A stretch of DNA of 64,000 nt from CAZTGZ01 sp964613385. GTDB taxonomy: Bacteria; Bacteroidota; Bacteroidia; NS11-12g; UBA9320. Under the pieces are notes generated by a model that made no database searches, was not told the DNA's origin, and saw nothing but the letters and a program-made list of their open reading frames with translations. Numbering within the stretch: position 1 is the stretch's first letter; the number at the start of each line of letters is the position of its first letter. The DNA lies in contig CAZTGZ010000004.1 of the NCBI GenBank assembly GCA_964613385.1, positions 79,609 through 143,608 on the forward strand, given 5' to 3'. A program made the translations under genes and the position numbers. Below are positions 17,273-26,341 of the stretch, piece after piece.

Positions 17273-18919
17273 ATGACATTATTTGAAAATCATAAAGCCG
17301 TATTGGAGGCTGCCATCAGGGCATCACATGAGAGAGATTATTATACTCCATATCCTGAACATCCAAAAGCATATGGAGAAGATGCCGATGCACTGGGGAA
17401 ACAGGCCTTTTTGACACAAATGAATGCAGATTTCAAGGAATTGGAAATTGAATCCAATCATTGGGTAGGTGAGGAGATCTCTCCATATCTTCAAACAGGC
17501 ATTGGCACCCGCTATCCTGCGCTAACCGCCCGGGAATACATCAATAGAGCTTCTGAGGCAATGAATTTATGGGGTCAGACTTCGGCTCAAACAAGGGCCG
17601 GTATTTTAATTGAATCCCTGGAGCGTGTGAGCAAGAGATACTTTGAAATCGCTTATGCAACCATGCATACAACCGGACAGGGATTTATGATGGCATTTCA
17701 GGCTTCAGGGCCACATTCGAACGACCGGGCACTGGAGTCTATAGCCATGGGATACGAAGAGTTGAACCGTTTTCCTGAAGAAAAGGAGTGGAAGAAGCCC
17801 ATGGGAAAATTTGACCTCAGCATTCGTAAAACCTGGACTCCGATGCCGAAGGGAATTGCATTGATCATCGGATGCTCCACTTTCCCCACATGGAATAGTA
17901 CTCCGGGATTATACGCTGCTTTGATAACCGGAAATCCTGTTATTGTGAAACCACATCCAAAGGCCATACTTCCCATTGCCATAGTGGTTGCTGAGCTGCG
18001 TCATGTGTTAAAAGAATCCGGTTTCAATCCTGATGTCGTACAACTGGCACCGGATACGGTTTCAAAGCCCATCACGAAGGAATTGGCAGAAAATGAAGCA
18101 ATTAAAACCATAGACTATACCGGAAGCAGTGAATTTGGCGCGTATATCGAAAGCCTCGGTAAAACATGTTTTACAGAGAAAGCCGGTGTAAATCCCGTCA
18201 TTTTACATAGCGTTCAGGATTTAAATGCCGTTGTACAAAATCTCGCTTTCTCCATCAGTTTATACAGCGGACAAATGTGCACCGCACCTCAAAATATCTA
18301 TGTACCTGAGTCAGGGGTCATCACGCCAGATGGCCTGGTCTCCGGCACTGATGTAGCTGCATTGCTGGCTGATGCTATCAAAGGAATCGCAACTCATCCA
18401 AAAATGGGCCCCGGAACATTAGGAGGTATTCAAAACGAACTCACCATTAAAAGGATTCAGGATTCCGGAAATTTTGGAGGAGAAGTTCTACTCGAATCTA
18501 TGGAAGTGAAAGGAGAAGAGTTTCCCGATGCTCGGATGTTTGCACCAAAACTAATTCTTACGAATTCTGCCAATAAAAATGCCTTTGATCGGGAGTGCTT
18601 TGGTCCGGTTGCTTTTGTAGTGAAAACCTCGGGATTGGAAGAATCTTTAGATATGGCTGCAAATATGGCATCTCAAAAAGGAGCGATTACTTGTTTGGCC
18701 TATGCAGTAGAAAAAGATATTCAAGATAGGATTGCAGAGAGAATGAATCGCATTTATGTGCCGGTTTCTTTCAATTTCACGGGAGCTGCCATGGTTAATT
18801 CCCACGCAGCATTTTCTGATTTCCATGTCACAGGAGGCAATCCTGCCGGAAATGCGAGTTTTACGAATCCTGAATTTGTAAACCGCCGCTTTGTCTGGGT
18901 CGGAAACAGGTATGCCTGA
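17273..18919 (+). CDS. paaN: PaaN-family aldehyde dehydrogenase
   Basis: A 548-residue aldehyde dehydrogenase superfamily member matching the PaaN group annotated in phenylacetate degradation. The N-terminal extension AIRASHERDYYTPYPEHPKA is typical of PaaN. The catalytic cysteine is in LYSGQMCTAPQN, and the glutamate region is TEKAGVNPVI. It oxidises an aldehyde using NAD(P). No other paa genes are in the window, so the physiological substrate is open. It lies five bases downstream of the PNGase-F-like gene and is probably co-transcribed with it. Confidence 0.88.
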   Translation: MTLFENHKAVLEAAIRASHERDYYTPYPEHPKAYGEDADALGKQAFLTQMNADFKELEIESNHWVGEEISPYLQTGIGTRYPALTAREYINRASEAMNLWGQTSAQTRAGILIESLERVSKRYFEIAYATMHTTGQGFMMAFQASGPHSNDRALESIAMGYEELNRFPEEKEWKKPMGKFDLSIRKTWTPMPKGIALIIGCSTFPTWNSTPGLYAALITGNPVIVKPHPKAILPIAIVVAELRHVLKESGFNPDVVQLAPDTVSKPITKELAENEAIKTIDYTGSSEFGAYIESLGKTCFTEKAGVNPVILHSVQDLNAVVQNLAFSISLYSGQMCTAPQNIYVPESGVITPDGLVSGTDVAALLADAIKGIATHPKMGPGTLGGIQNELTIKRIQDSGNFGGEVLLESMEVKGEEFPDARMFAPKLILTNSANKNAFDRECFGPVAFVVKTSGLEESLDMAANMASQKGAITCLAYAVEKDIQDRIAERMNRIYVPVSFNFTGAAMVNSHAAFSDFHVTGGNPAGNASFTNPEFVNRRFVWVGNRYA

Positions 18920-18988
18920 ATCGAATATTCATAGCTTCTTAACCTCTAATTTTAATGAAAGTCGTATAATTGCGAAAACTCAAAAAGA

Positions 18989-19519
18989 ATGAATGCACTC
19001 ATCAAAGCCGCTTTAGCCGTTATTATTGTTGTCCTGATTTATCTCGTCTATCAATCCATTTCGGAACCGATGAAGCAAATGGAAGAAACTGCAAAAAGAG
19101 AGAGAGCAGTTATTGAGAGGCTTGAAAAAATCAGAGATGCTCAATTGGCATATAAAGATCTCAAAGGAGAATTTACAAAAGATTGGGATCAATTAATCGA
19201 AACCATGAAAAATGGGAAGTTTAAGGTATTGATCAAAGAAGGAGATGAGGATGACTCCACTACTGTAGTGCGCTTGGATTCAGTTTTTGTCAGCATCAAA
19301 GACTCTTTATTCAAGAATTTCAATCTTGATTCATTGCCTTTTGTTCCATATGAAAATGTAATGTTTGAATTGGATGCGGGCAAAATCACAGAAAGAAATG
19401 TTACTGTGCCGGTTTTTGAAGTAAAAGATCCGAAACCTTACTCTAAAAAGAGACAAGAGGAAAAAAATCCTCTCAAAGTAGGCTCCATGTTCGAAGGCAC
19501 TTATTCCGGGAATTGGTAA
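18989..19519 (+). CDS. Membrane-anchored hypothetical protein
   Basis: A 176-residue protein with one N-terminal transmembrane helix (about residues 5-25, ALAVIIVVLIYLVYQSI). A charged predicted coiled-coil follows (KQMEETAKRERAVIERLEKI), then a soluble domain. The topology resembles a pilin-like or periplasmic-facing anchored protein, but there is no prepilin cleavage site. It is followed nine bases later by the DUF3822 gene. No family function is known to me. Confidence 0.75.
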   Translation: MNALIKAALAVIIVVLIYLVYQSISEPMKQMEETAKRERAVIERLEKIRDAQLAYKDLKGEFTKDWDQLIETMKNGKFKVLIKEGDEDDSTTVVRLDSVFVSIKDSLFKNFNLDSLPFVPYENVMFELDAGKITERNVTVPVFEVKDPKPYSKKRQEEKNPLKVGSMFEGTYSGNW

Positions 19520-19528
19520 TTCTAAATT

Positions 19529-20323
19529 TTGGATAAGGAAAGGGACTTTAATCATTCCATATCACACAGGATATATATAGTCCTGCATCACCATGATGTT
19601 TGTTGTCTGATTACGGATAAAAATAAAAAACCGTTACTCTTAGACCAATGGGAGTGGTTGGATGAAGGACTATTATTGGATATCTTAAAAAGTAAAAAGT
19701 ACTTTCAGGAAATTTATAGTTCCAGTCGACTCATACTATCCGAATCTAAGTATAGTCTGATCCCGAGTTCTTTTCATCTGAGTGATGATGAAAATGAGAT
19801 GATTTTCGCTATGAATCATCGTTTAAAGCCGGATGAACGTTTGCTTGAACTTGAAACAGATGAGAAGATCACGGTTCTCGCTGCTCCTTTTGAAGAACTT
19901 TATCGACCTTTAAGTACTGCATTTCCCGGAATCAGGGTGAGACATCACCTTCATTATTTTCTAAGAGACCCAAGAATTCTTCATCAGAAAGGGGAACAAC
20001 TATTGGTTTCTTTAACCGGTGAGGATTTAACGGTAATTGCAAAACGAAACCAGGATTTAATTCTGGCGAATACATATTTGGTCAAAAATCAAGAGGAATT
20101 CCGATATTTTGTAATGCTCGTGACGGATCAATGTGAAATGGACACAGGTACTTGCAAATTGTATTTGTGGGGACAACTTGACAAGGAGTGGTTCAAAGAT
20201 TATTTTACGGAAATACAGGTAATGGAAGGTGCTGATGGATTGTTATTCGGACTTACGAAGGAAGAATCAGATATTTTGAGAAATTTTCCGGTACTTCAAT
20301 CCGCTTTGTTATGCGAATCATAG
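19529..20323 (+). CDS. DUF3822 family protein (actin-like ATPase fold)
   Basis: A 264-residue protein matching DUF3822, a Bacteroidota family distantly similar to actin/PilM-like ATPases. Recognisable segments are LILSESKYSLIPSSFH near residue 70 and HHLHYFLRDP near residue 133. The start is a TTG at 19529; no in-frame ATG occurs until about residue 90, so TTG is the most reasonable choice. The end overlaps rsmD by 13 bases, indicating co-expression. The function is unknown. Confidence 0.75.
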   Translation: MDKERDFNHSISHRIYIVLHHHDVCCLITDKNKKPLLLDQWEWLDEGLLLDILKSKKYFQEIYSSSRLILSESKYSLIPSSFHLSDDENEMIFAMNHRLKPDERLLELETDEKITVLAAPFEELYRPLSTAFPGIRVRHHLHYFLRDPRILHQKGEQLLVSLTGEDLTVIAKRNQDLILANTYLVKNQEEFRYFVMLVTDQCEMDTGTCKLYLWGQLDKEWFKDYFTEIQVMEGADGLLFGLTKEESDILRNFPVLQSALLCES

Positions 20324-20844
20324 GAGGTACATTAAAAGGCTTAACCCTCAATTTGCCCCACTGGTTTAAAGCCAGGCCGACTACAGATCGCGCAAGAGAA
20401 GCACTTTTTAATATTCTTGTTCATTCCATTGGGATTGAAGGTAAGGAAGTTCTGGATTTGTTCGCAGGTTCGGGTGCCATTTCTATGGAGTATATCAGCA
20501 GAGGGGCATCCAGGATAACGGCCATAGAAAAAGACAAAAAAAGTGTTGAATATATCCGCGACATATTTACAAAATATACAGATGGAAAGGCGAAGGTGGT
20601 TCAAGATGATGTTCTGAAATTTTTGAAGAAAACACCGGATACATATGATGTCATTTTTGCAGATCCTCCTTATAGTTGGGAAGGATATCAACCAATGCTC
20701 GATACCATCATGGATCTAAAATTACTCCGTCCTCATGGTTTGCTCATTGTCGAACACCTGCAAGGATTGCCATTGAACCACCCCGGATTTGTAGAAAGAA
20801 GGGTCTATGGTCAATCTGTATTCAGTTTTTATAAGTACCAATAA
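20311..20844 (+). CDS. rsmD: 16S rRNA (guanine966-N2)-methyltransferase
   Basis: Methylates G966 of 16S rRNA during small-subunit assembly, using S-adenosylmethionine. The 177-residue length fits RsmD. It shows the start MRIIGGTLKG, the family signature RPTTDRAREALFN, the SAM loop LDLFAGSGA (residues 48-56) and the catalytic DPPY at 118-121. It overlaps the DUF3822 gene by 13 bases, a conserved arrangement in Bacteroidota, and is followed by coaD. Confidence 0.95.
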   Translation: MRIIGGTLKGLTLNLPHWFKARPTTDRAREALFNILVHSIGIEGKEVLDLFAGSGAISMEYISRGASRITAIEKDKKSVEYIRDIFTKYTDGKAKVVQDDVLKFLKKTPDTYDVIFADPPYSWEGYQPMLDTIMDLKLLRPHGLLIVEHLQGLPLNHPGFVERRVYGQSVFSFYKYQ

Positions 20845-20873
20845 TCCGGGGCATCACATCTCTCAATTATATG

Positions 20874-20881
20874 TATTTTTG
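20874..20881 (+). promoter_or_regulatory. -7 box TATTTTTG adjoining coaD
   Basis: A TAnnTTTG match ends one base before the first coaD ATG (20883) and four bases before the second (20886). Initiation expected near 20885 would give a leaderless message starting at the second ATG. No properly spaced TTG is present upstream. Confidence 0.35.
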
Positions 20882-20882
20882 A

Positions 20883-21359
20883 ATGATGAAGCGATTGGCT
20901 CTATTTCCAGGCACATTTGATCCATTTACAAACGGCCATGCGGATGTAGTAAACAAAGGCTTGTTGATGTTCGATGAAATTGCCATTGCGATTGGAGTGA
21001 ATGCTTCAAAGAAGGAAATGTTTTCCTTGGCTCAACGGATGCGCTGGATTGAAGAGTTGTATAAAAATAATCCAAGAATCAGAGTCATTCAATATAGCGG
21101 ACTGACCATTCAGGCATGTGAACAAATAGGTGCAGCATTTATATTGCGGGGATTGCGAACTGTGGGTGATTTTGAATATGAAAGGCAAATTGCTCTGGTA
21201 AACGAAAGCCTTAAGCCCGGAATTCAAAGTGTATTTGTTATGAGTGGGCAGGAACACAGTATTATTAGTTCAACCATCATCCGCGACCTGATCCGTCATG
21301 GAGGGGATTTTAAGAATTACCTGCCTTACGAGCTAATAATTCATGAAGCAAATTCCTGA
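20883..21359 (+). CDS. coaD: Phosphopantetheine adenylyltransferase
   Basis: Catalyses the penultimate step of coenzyme A synthesis, joining ATP and 4'-phosphopantetheine. The 158-residue protein begins with the nucleotidyltransferase signature FPGTFDPFTNGH and ends with the ISSTIIRDLI motif. Two consecutive ATGs (20883 and 20886) are possible starts, and the adjacent -7 box favours the second. Its last 50 bases are also the 3' end of the Nudix gene on the other strand, an unusually long convergent overlap. Confidence 0.95.
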   Translation: MMKRLALFPGTFDPFTNGHADVVNKGLLMFDEIAIAIGVNASKKEMFSLAQRMRWIEELYKNNPRIRVIQYSGLTIQACEQIGAAFILRGLRTVGDFEYERQIALVNESLKPGIQSVFVMSGQEHSIISSTIIRDLIRHGGDFKNYLPYELIIHEANS

Positions 21360-21933
21360 TGCCCGGATAGGTGTGCAGGTTATCAATATTTATCTGGGTC
21401 AATGGCATCCATCTGATCTCAGTTATTTCTTCTTCCAGTTGTGGTTTGGCCATTTGCCATTCCCGGCATTCCATAATAAACCAAATGGATTCTTTAACGG
21501 ACCATTGCCCTCTGTAAAAATATAAATGATAGGTAGGAGTTAAGGTACCTCTAATGGTCAACCCGAAAACATTACATTCTTCTTCAACTTCTCGTATGGC
21601 ACAGGTTTCAATAGATTCACCCTTTTGCCATTTACCCTTCGGAAGGTCCCAATATCCCATTCGTTGAATCAAAAGCAGATTACCATCCGGATTAAAAACG
21701 GCTCCACCACCTGCCTTAATGATTTTGAATAACTCTTGAAATTTTGCCCAAAGTTTCTCCGGGTCACCATTGAGCCATATTCGCCTGGGTTTGCGATTAA
21801 AGTTTTCAAGCATCAACACCAAATGTAGGATCATACGGCGTGAAGGACGGTTATAAACAATATGAAAATCTGCGGGATTTAGTGCTGAATTACTGAGCAC
21901 AATTTCATGATCACCCTTATAAATTGTATACAT
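21310..21933 (-). CDS. Nudix hydrolase
   Basis: A 207-residue protein with a Nudix box starting at G100: G-x5-E106-x7-REVEEEC (residues 114-120). It is preceded by GGGAVFNPDGNLLLIQ and WDLPKGKW. It has an N-terminal extension of about 70 residues, as in Bacteroidota 'NUDIX domain-containing' proteins. It should cleave a nucleoside diphosphate linked to another group, but the substrate cannot be inferred. The last 50 bases overlap coaD on the other strand, and the start codon overlaps the -7 box of divergent pyrE. Confidence 0.88.
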   Translation of the reverse strand: MYTIYKGDHEIVLSNSALNPADFHIVYNRPSRRMILHLVLMLENFNRKPRRIWLNGDPEKLWAKFQELFKIIKAGGGAVFNPDGNLLLIQRMGYWDLPKGKWQKGESIETCAIREVEEECNVFGLTIRGTLTPTYHLYFYRGQWSVKESIWFIMECREWQMAKPQLEEEITEIRWMPLTQINIDNLHTYPGIRNLLHELLARKAGNS

Positions 21934-21936
21934 TTG
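21929..21936 (+). promoter_or_regulatory. -7 box TACATTTG upstream of pyrE
   Basis: A perfect TAnnTTTG ends 14 bases before the pyrE ATG at 21951 and overlaps the divergent Nudix start codon (21931-21933). No spaced TTG is seen, so the promoter call is moderate. Confidence 0.45.
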
Positions 21937-21950
21937 CCGTACAGTCGAAT

Positions 21951-22598
21951 ATGGATAATATCAGTTCCAAAGTAGCACAATATTTACTTGAAATAAAAGC
22001 AGTAAAATTAGAAACTGACCCTCATTTTACATGGTCTTCCGGCTGGTATTCACCTATCTATTGTGATAATAGAGTTTCCTTGTCATATCCGCACATCCGC
22101 ACATTTATTAAGGATGCATTTGTAGTCCAAATTCGCCAACATTTTCCTGACTTGACTGCTCTTGTTGGTGTTGCCACAGCGGGTATTGCGTTGGGTGCGT
22201 TAGTCGCCGATGAAATGGCATTGCCGTATGCGTATTGTCGTCCGAAACCAAAGGAACATGGCATGAAAAATCAACTGGAAGGGAGATTAGACGAGAATGC
22301 CAAAGTTGTGGTTGTCGAGGATTTGATTTCTACCGGAGGAAGCTCGCTAAAAGTCGTTGAATATCTTAAGGATTTGGGCATTGAAGTTTTAGGCCTGGGT
22401 AGCATTTTTACTTATGGATTTGATGAAGCCAATCATAATTTTAGTCAGCATCATTGCAAGCATTTCTCTTTAAGCAATTATTCAGAACTGATACATCAAG
22501 CTCTGAAATCTGGATATATACGAGAGGAACAATTAACGGAATTGGAAGCGTGGCGAAAGGATCCCTCGTCGTGGCGTAAGGATGGATTTGGGTTTTAA
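21951..22598 (+). CDS. pyrE: Orotate phosphoribosyltransferase
   Basis: Converts orotate and PRPP to orotidine 5'-monophosphate in de novo pyrimidine synthesis. From ATG 21951 it is 215 residues, the normal length. The PRPP-binding motif VVVVEDLISTGGSS and the earlier LVGVATAGIALGALVADE loop are clear. An upstream frame start at 21924 lies before the predicted promoter and is not used. A strong two-way terminator follows. Confidence 0.94.
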   Translation: MDNISSKVAQYLLEIKAVKLETDPHFTWSSGWYSPIYCDNRVSLSYPHIRTFIKDAFVVQIRQHFPDLTALVGVATAGIALGALVADEMALPYAYCRPKPKEHGMKNQLEGRLDENAKVVVVEDLISTGGSSLKVVEYLKDLGIEVLGLGSIFTYGFDEANHNFSQHHCKHFSLSNYSELIHQALKSGYIREEQLTELEAWRKDPSSWRKDGFGF

Positions 22599-22648
22599 GA
22601 TTGGCAGGCTAAGCTAAATCCGGTAGTACACAGATTTTAAAAACTAAT

Positions 22649-22685
22649 AAAAAAAAGGCCATCTGATTAAGATGGCCTTTTTTTT
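22649..22685. terminator. Bidirectional terminator between pyrE and ahcY
   Basis: An eight-base perfect stem GGCCATCT/AGATGGCC (22657-22677) with loop GATTA is flanked by an A-tract on the left and a T-tract on the right. It can therefore end transcripts from both pyrE and ahcY. Confidence 0.88.
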
Positions 22686-22702
22686 AATTAACAGAATATC
22701 TA

Positions 22703-24016
22703 TTAGTATCTGTAGCTGTCAGATTTGAAAGGTCCATTGACTGGAACTCCAATATATTTAGCCTGATTTTCACTCAGGGTTTCCAATTCAACACCAATTT
22801 TGGCAAGGTGCAAACTGGCTACCATTTCATCCAGATGCTTAGGTAGCGTATACACAGCATTGTCATATTTGTCGTTGTGATTCCAAAGTTCCATTTGAGC
22901 AAGTGTTTGATTGGTAAACGAATTACTCATAACAAAACTTGGATGTCCGGTAGCGCATCCTAAATTCACAAGACGACCTTCGGCCAATAGGATAATTTCT
23001 TTACCGTTCACATTATAAACATCCACCTGAGGTTTTACTTCATAATGGGTATTCGCGTAGTTTGCTTTTAGCCAGGCTACATCGATTTCATTGTCAAAGT
23101 GACCGATATTACAAACGATGGTTTTGTCTTTCATCATTTTGAAATGATTTTCGGTAATGATATCCCGGTTACCTGTTGCGGTGATCACAATATCACTCAT
23201 AGGAATGGCATTGGCCATGGTGCGTACTTCAAATCCATCCATGGCAGCCTGTAAAGCACAAATAGGATCAATTTCAGTTACAATAACTCTTGCACCTGCA
23301 CCACGAAGTGATTGAGCCGTTCCTTTTCCAACATCACCATATCCTGCAACTACGGCAACTTTTCCGGCCATCATGATATCTGTAGCTCTGCGAATGGCGT
23401 CTACCGCGCTCTCGCGACATCCGTATTTGTTATCAAATTTGGACTTGGTTACAGAGTCGTTCACATTGATTGCGGGCATCGGAAGGGTTCCATTTTTCTG
23501 ACGATCGTAGAGCCTTAACACCCCGGTAGTAGTTTCTTCGGAAATACCGCGAATTCCTGCTACCAATTCAGGATGTTTATCTAAAACCACATTGGTCAGG
23601 TCACCACCATCATCCAAAATCATATTTAAAGGCTGACCATCACTAAATGCGTACAAAGTCTGCTCGATACACCATTCGTATTCTTCTTCTGTCATACCTT
23701 TCCAGGCATAAACCGGAGTGCCGGCTGCAGCAATAGCGGCAGCTGCCTGGTCCTGAGTAGAAAAAATATTACATGACGACCATGAAACCTCAGCTCCTAA
23801 TGCCTGAAGTGTTTCGATTAATACAGCAGTTTGAATAGTCATATGAAGGCAGCCCGCTATTCTGGCACCTGCCAAAGGCTTGCTTTCACCATATTTTTCC
23901 CTCAATGCCATCAAGCCCGGCATTTCTGCTTCGGCCAATCTGATTTCTTTCCTTCCCCAGTCAGCCAGGGAAATGTCTTTTACTTTGTAAGTGTGTTGTT
24001 GTGTTTGCACAGACAT
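22703..24016 (-). CDS. ahcY: Adenosylhomocysteinase
   Basis: Hydrolyses S-adenosylhomocysteine to adenosine and homocysteine, recycling the product of methyl transfer. The 437 residues are typical of the bacterial enzyme. It shows the NAD-binding loop VVAGYGDVGKGTAQSL, the substrate segment CNIFSTQDQAAAAI and the C-terminal KSDSYRY, a hallmark of the family. It converges on pyrE with a shared terminator. Confidence 0.97.
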   Translation of the reverse strand: MSVQTQQHTYKVKDISLADWGRKEIRLAEAEMPGLMALREKYGESKPLAGARIAGCLHMTIQTAVLIETLQALGAEVSWSSCNIFSTQDQAAAAIAAAGTPVYAWKGMTEEEYEWCIEQTLYAFSDGQPLNMILDDGGDLTNVVLDKHPELVAGIRGISEETTTGVLRLYDRQKNGTLPMPAINVNDSVTKSKFDNKYGCRESAVDAIRRATDIMMAGKVAVVAGYGDVGKGTAQSLRGAGARVIVTEIDPICALQAAMDGFEVRTMANAIPMSDIVITATGNRDIITENHFKMMKDKTIVCNIGHFDNEIDVAWLKANYANTHYEVKPQVDVYNVNGKEIILLAEGRLVNLGCATGHPSFVMSNSFTNQTLAQMELWNHNDKYDNAVYTLPKHLDEMVASLHLAKIGVELETLSENQAKYIGVPVNGPFKSDSYRY

Positions 24017-24041
24017 AAATGATTTGTTAATGAATTTTTTG

Positions 24042-24049
24042 CAAAGGTA
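24042..24049 (-). promoter_or_regulatory. -7 box TACCTTTG upstream of ahcY
   Basis: On the minus strand a TAnnTTTG element ends about 25 bases before the ahcY ATG, giving a leader of roughly 20 bases. No TTG is found at -33. Confidence 0.4.
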
Positions 24050-24090
24050 ATATAATTCGTTCTCTTCCTTAAAACACTTAAACAGAAGAA

Positions 24091-24121
24091 TTGTTGTATT
24101 GAATCAGAGAAATTAAATTTG
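24091..24121 (+). promoter_or_regulatory. Promoter of the bacilliredoxin gene
   Basis: TAAATTTG at 24114-24121 is preceded by TTG at 24091-24093 (20-base spacer) and at 24094-24096 (17-base spacer). The leader to the ATG at 24132 is short, about six bases. Confidence 0.55.
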
Positions 24122-24131
24122 TTGCAAAATT

Positions 24132-24548
24132 ATGCCATATCCAGAAATGATAGTTGCCCCAATGCGGGCAGAACTTAGCCTCAATGGTTTTACAGAGTTA
24201 AAGACTGAATCAGAAGTAGATGCTCACTTAGACAATATGCAGGGAACCAGTTTGCTTGTTGTGAACTCAGTATGTGGCTGTGCGGCCGGAAGTGCCCGGC
24301 CAGGTGTATTGCGCTCTTTATCAGGTGATAAAAAACCTTCTGCATTGCTGACAGTATTTGCCGGACAGGATTTGGAAGCAACTTCCAAAGCAAGGGAATA
24401 TCTCCTCCCATATCCGCCATCATCTCCATCCATAGCTTTGTTTAAAGATGGAGAACTTGTTCATTTTATCGAGCGCCACCATATAGAAGGCAGATCCGCA
24501 GAAATGATCGCAGCAAATTTGCAAGCTGCGTATCAGCAATTTTGTTAA
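24132..24548 (+). CDS. Bacilliredoxin (BrxA/BrxB family)
   Basis: A 138-residue thioredoxin-fold protein of the former DUF1094 family. The active-site CGC is at residues 48-50 within VNSVCGCAAGSARP, and FIERHHIEGRSA near the C-terminus is also typical. In Firmicutes these proteins remove bacillithiol from modified proteins. Bacteroidota members occur where bacillithiol is made, but no bacillithiol synthesis gene is in this window. It is a monocistronic gene. The 267 bases that follow (to 24815) hold only the gldJ terminator. Confidence 0.92.
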   Translation: MPYPEMIVAPMRAELSLNGFTELKTESEVDAHLDNMQGTSLLVVNSVCGCAAGSARPGVLRSLSGDKKPSALLTVFAGQDLEATSKAREYLLPYPPSSPSIALFKDGELVHFIERHHIEGRSAEMIAANLQAAYQQFC

Positions 24549-24770
24549 TCTTATAGACGTAAAGAATTTTCTGAAATCTGACTGATTTTAGAAGACGGAG
24601 TATTGCCGCTCTTTTTCTATTTCTACAACTGAAGCATGCCCATCTTTGATTTGAAAGTTAATGTGGTATTACGAATGTTATTGGTTGCTTATGGCCACAG
24701 ATATCCACTCAAAACATGAATAATTTTGCTATGTTGGTTATTCAATCTTGTCTATAGAATTGATAAGAGC

Positions 24771-24798
24771 AAAAAAAAAGGCTGCATTAAGCAGCCTT
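24771..24798 (-). terminator. Rho-independent terminator of gldJ
   Basis: An AAGGCTGC/GCAGCCTT stem (24778-24798) with ATTAA loop is followed, in minus-strand sense, by nine T residues (24771-24779). It lies 17 bases after the gldJ stop. Confidence 0.88.
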
Positions 24799-24815
24799 CT
24801 TCAAATTTATCTGAT

Positions 24816-26255
24816 TTATTTCTTTCGTTTTTTATCGTTCGGTGCGCCGACGCGGTGCATGGCACAACGGAATCCAATCATGGCTGTGCTTTGTTCCTGA
24901 TCAAGGAAGCGACGTGTTCCTGGAGATAACCAGTATGCCCGGTCATTCCATGAACCCCCTTTGTAAACTCTCGCCTGATTGTTTACCATAGATGTCACCC
25001 CATATTCATATTGCTGATCACCTTCATTGTAGAATTCCTCATCAATAAATCCTTTGTTGTCGGATTTCTTATAATTACGACGAGCGGCATTCTCTTCCTC
25101 CGTTACAGGAATGTATTGCAATCTGCCTAAAGAATCTTTGGTGTCAACGATACCATCAATATCTAATTTTTTCTTCATGAAAACGTTACCTCTAAATGAG
25201 TTGAAGTCTGTCATGTCTTCATACGAAAGTGGACGATAAACGTCCATAACCCATTCACTTACGTTTCCACTCATGTTGTATAAACCGTGATCATTTGGCC
25301 AATAGGCATATACTTCACGGGTAATAAAACCTGCATCATTCAAACGTCCGGAAATACCTCCCTGGTCACCTTTACCTCTTTTGAAGTTGGCATCAATATA
25401 ACCGCGATCTTTTTCTTTTCCGTGGTTTCTCACAGTAAGACCAGACCAGCTGTAAATTTTCTTTTCATTGATGTTCTCATAAGTAGAAGAACCGACATTT
25501 GCCAAAGCAGCAAATTCCCATTCAGCTTCTGTTGGTAGTCTGTAATCAGGTAAGAAAATACCATCTTCCATTCTTACATTGCGGGTAGCTCCTTTGGTAT
25601 TAATATCTTTAATCAGGTGCTTGCCTGGAGCAGAACTTTGATACTGGCCATTCAAATAGGCGCCGGTATTAAAGTTTTCTTCATTCATCTGCGCAATATC
25701 CGGTTTCAAAATTCCTTCGCGAATCAGAATCATCTCGTTTACCCTGTCAGTTCTCCATGCAGCGTATGCAGTAGCCTGCAACCAGTTTACACCAACAACC
25801 GGATAATCTTTATAAGCAGGATGTCTTAGGTAATAATCTACATATGGCTCGTTATAGGCCAATTTATCTCTCCAACACAATGTATCCGGCAAAGCCTCAA
25901 TATAGACTTCAGGGAAATCAACAAACACACGACTCAGCCAATGCAAATATTCCAGATAATGCAAATTGCTGATTTCAGTCGCATCCATGTAAAAAGAAGG
26001 TACAGTTACCCGACGCTCGATATTGTTGTGATCGTAAAGTACATCCTGTTCTGAAGAACCCATGGTAAAAGTTCCGCCTTCAACCAAAACTAAACCAGGA
26101 CCTGTTTCTTGTCCGGCGTAATCGTATGTTTCAAAACCTCCCCATTTGGCATCGTTATAATTCCATCCGGTTACGGCAGATTTTTCTTTTTTACATCCTA
26201 CCGGAATCAAAAAAGCAAATGATAATGCAACAACAGCAAATTTCCTTTTCTTCAT
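24816..26255 (-). CDS. gldJ: Gliding motility lipoprotein GldJ
   Basis: A 479-residue outer-membrane lipoprotein needed for gliding and T9SS function in Flavobacterium. The lipobox IPVGC has Cys21. The rest is a formylglycine-generating-enzyme (sulfatase-modifying) fold, from VEGGTFTMGSSEQD near residue 59 through TEAEWEFAALANVG to GFRCAMHRVG. GldK is a paralogue with the same fold. I call GldJ because of its neighbours: porU and porV lie next to gldJ in flavobacteria, whereas gldK heads gldKLMN. It is the second gene after the porP/sprF gene with an 86-base gap, and ends at a strong terminator. Confidence 0.85.
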   Translation of the reverse strand: MKKRKFAVVALSFAFLIPVGCKKEKSAVTGWNYNDAKWGGFETYDYAGQETGPGLVLVEGGTFTMGSSEQDVLYDHNNIERRVTVPSFYMDATEISNLHYLEYLHWLSRVFVDFPEVYIEALPDTLCWRDKLAYNEPYVDYYLRHPAYKDYPVVGVNWLQATAYAAWRTDRVNEMILIREGILKPDIAQMNEENFNTGAYLNGQYQSSAPGKHLIKDINTKGATRNVRMEDGIFLPDYRLPTEAEWEFAALANVGSSTYENINEKKIYSWSGLTVRNHGKEKDRGYIDANFKRGKGDQGGISGRLNDAGFITREVYAYWPNDHGLYNMSGNVSEWVMDVYRPLSYEDMTDFNSFRGNVFMKKKLDIDGIVDTKDSLGRLQYIPVTEEENAARRNYKKSDNKGFIDEEFYNEGDQQYEYGVTSMVNNQARVYKGGSWNDRAYWLSPGTRRFLDQEQSTAMIGFRCAMHRVGAPNDKKRKK

Positions 26256-26341
26256 TTTAAAGTCTTTTAATAAGGTCAGGCATTCGATAAAACGCCCTAA
26301 TTTAAACTTTTATTTTGCAATGATAGCGAAAAATAAGTGAA

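Noticed and set aside
24549..24770. Hidden RNA or small gene after the bacilliredoxin gene
   Set aside because: No long frame, tRNA-like fold or promoter was seen; only the gldJ terminator lies at its right end.
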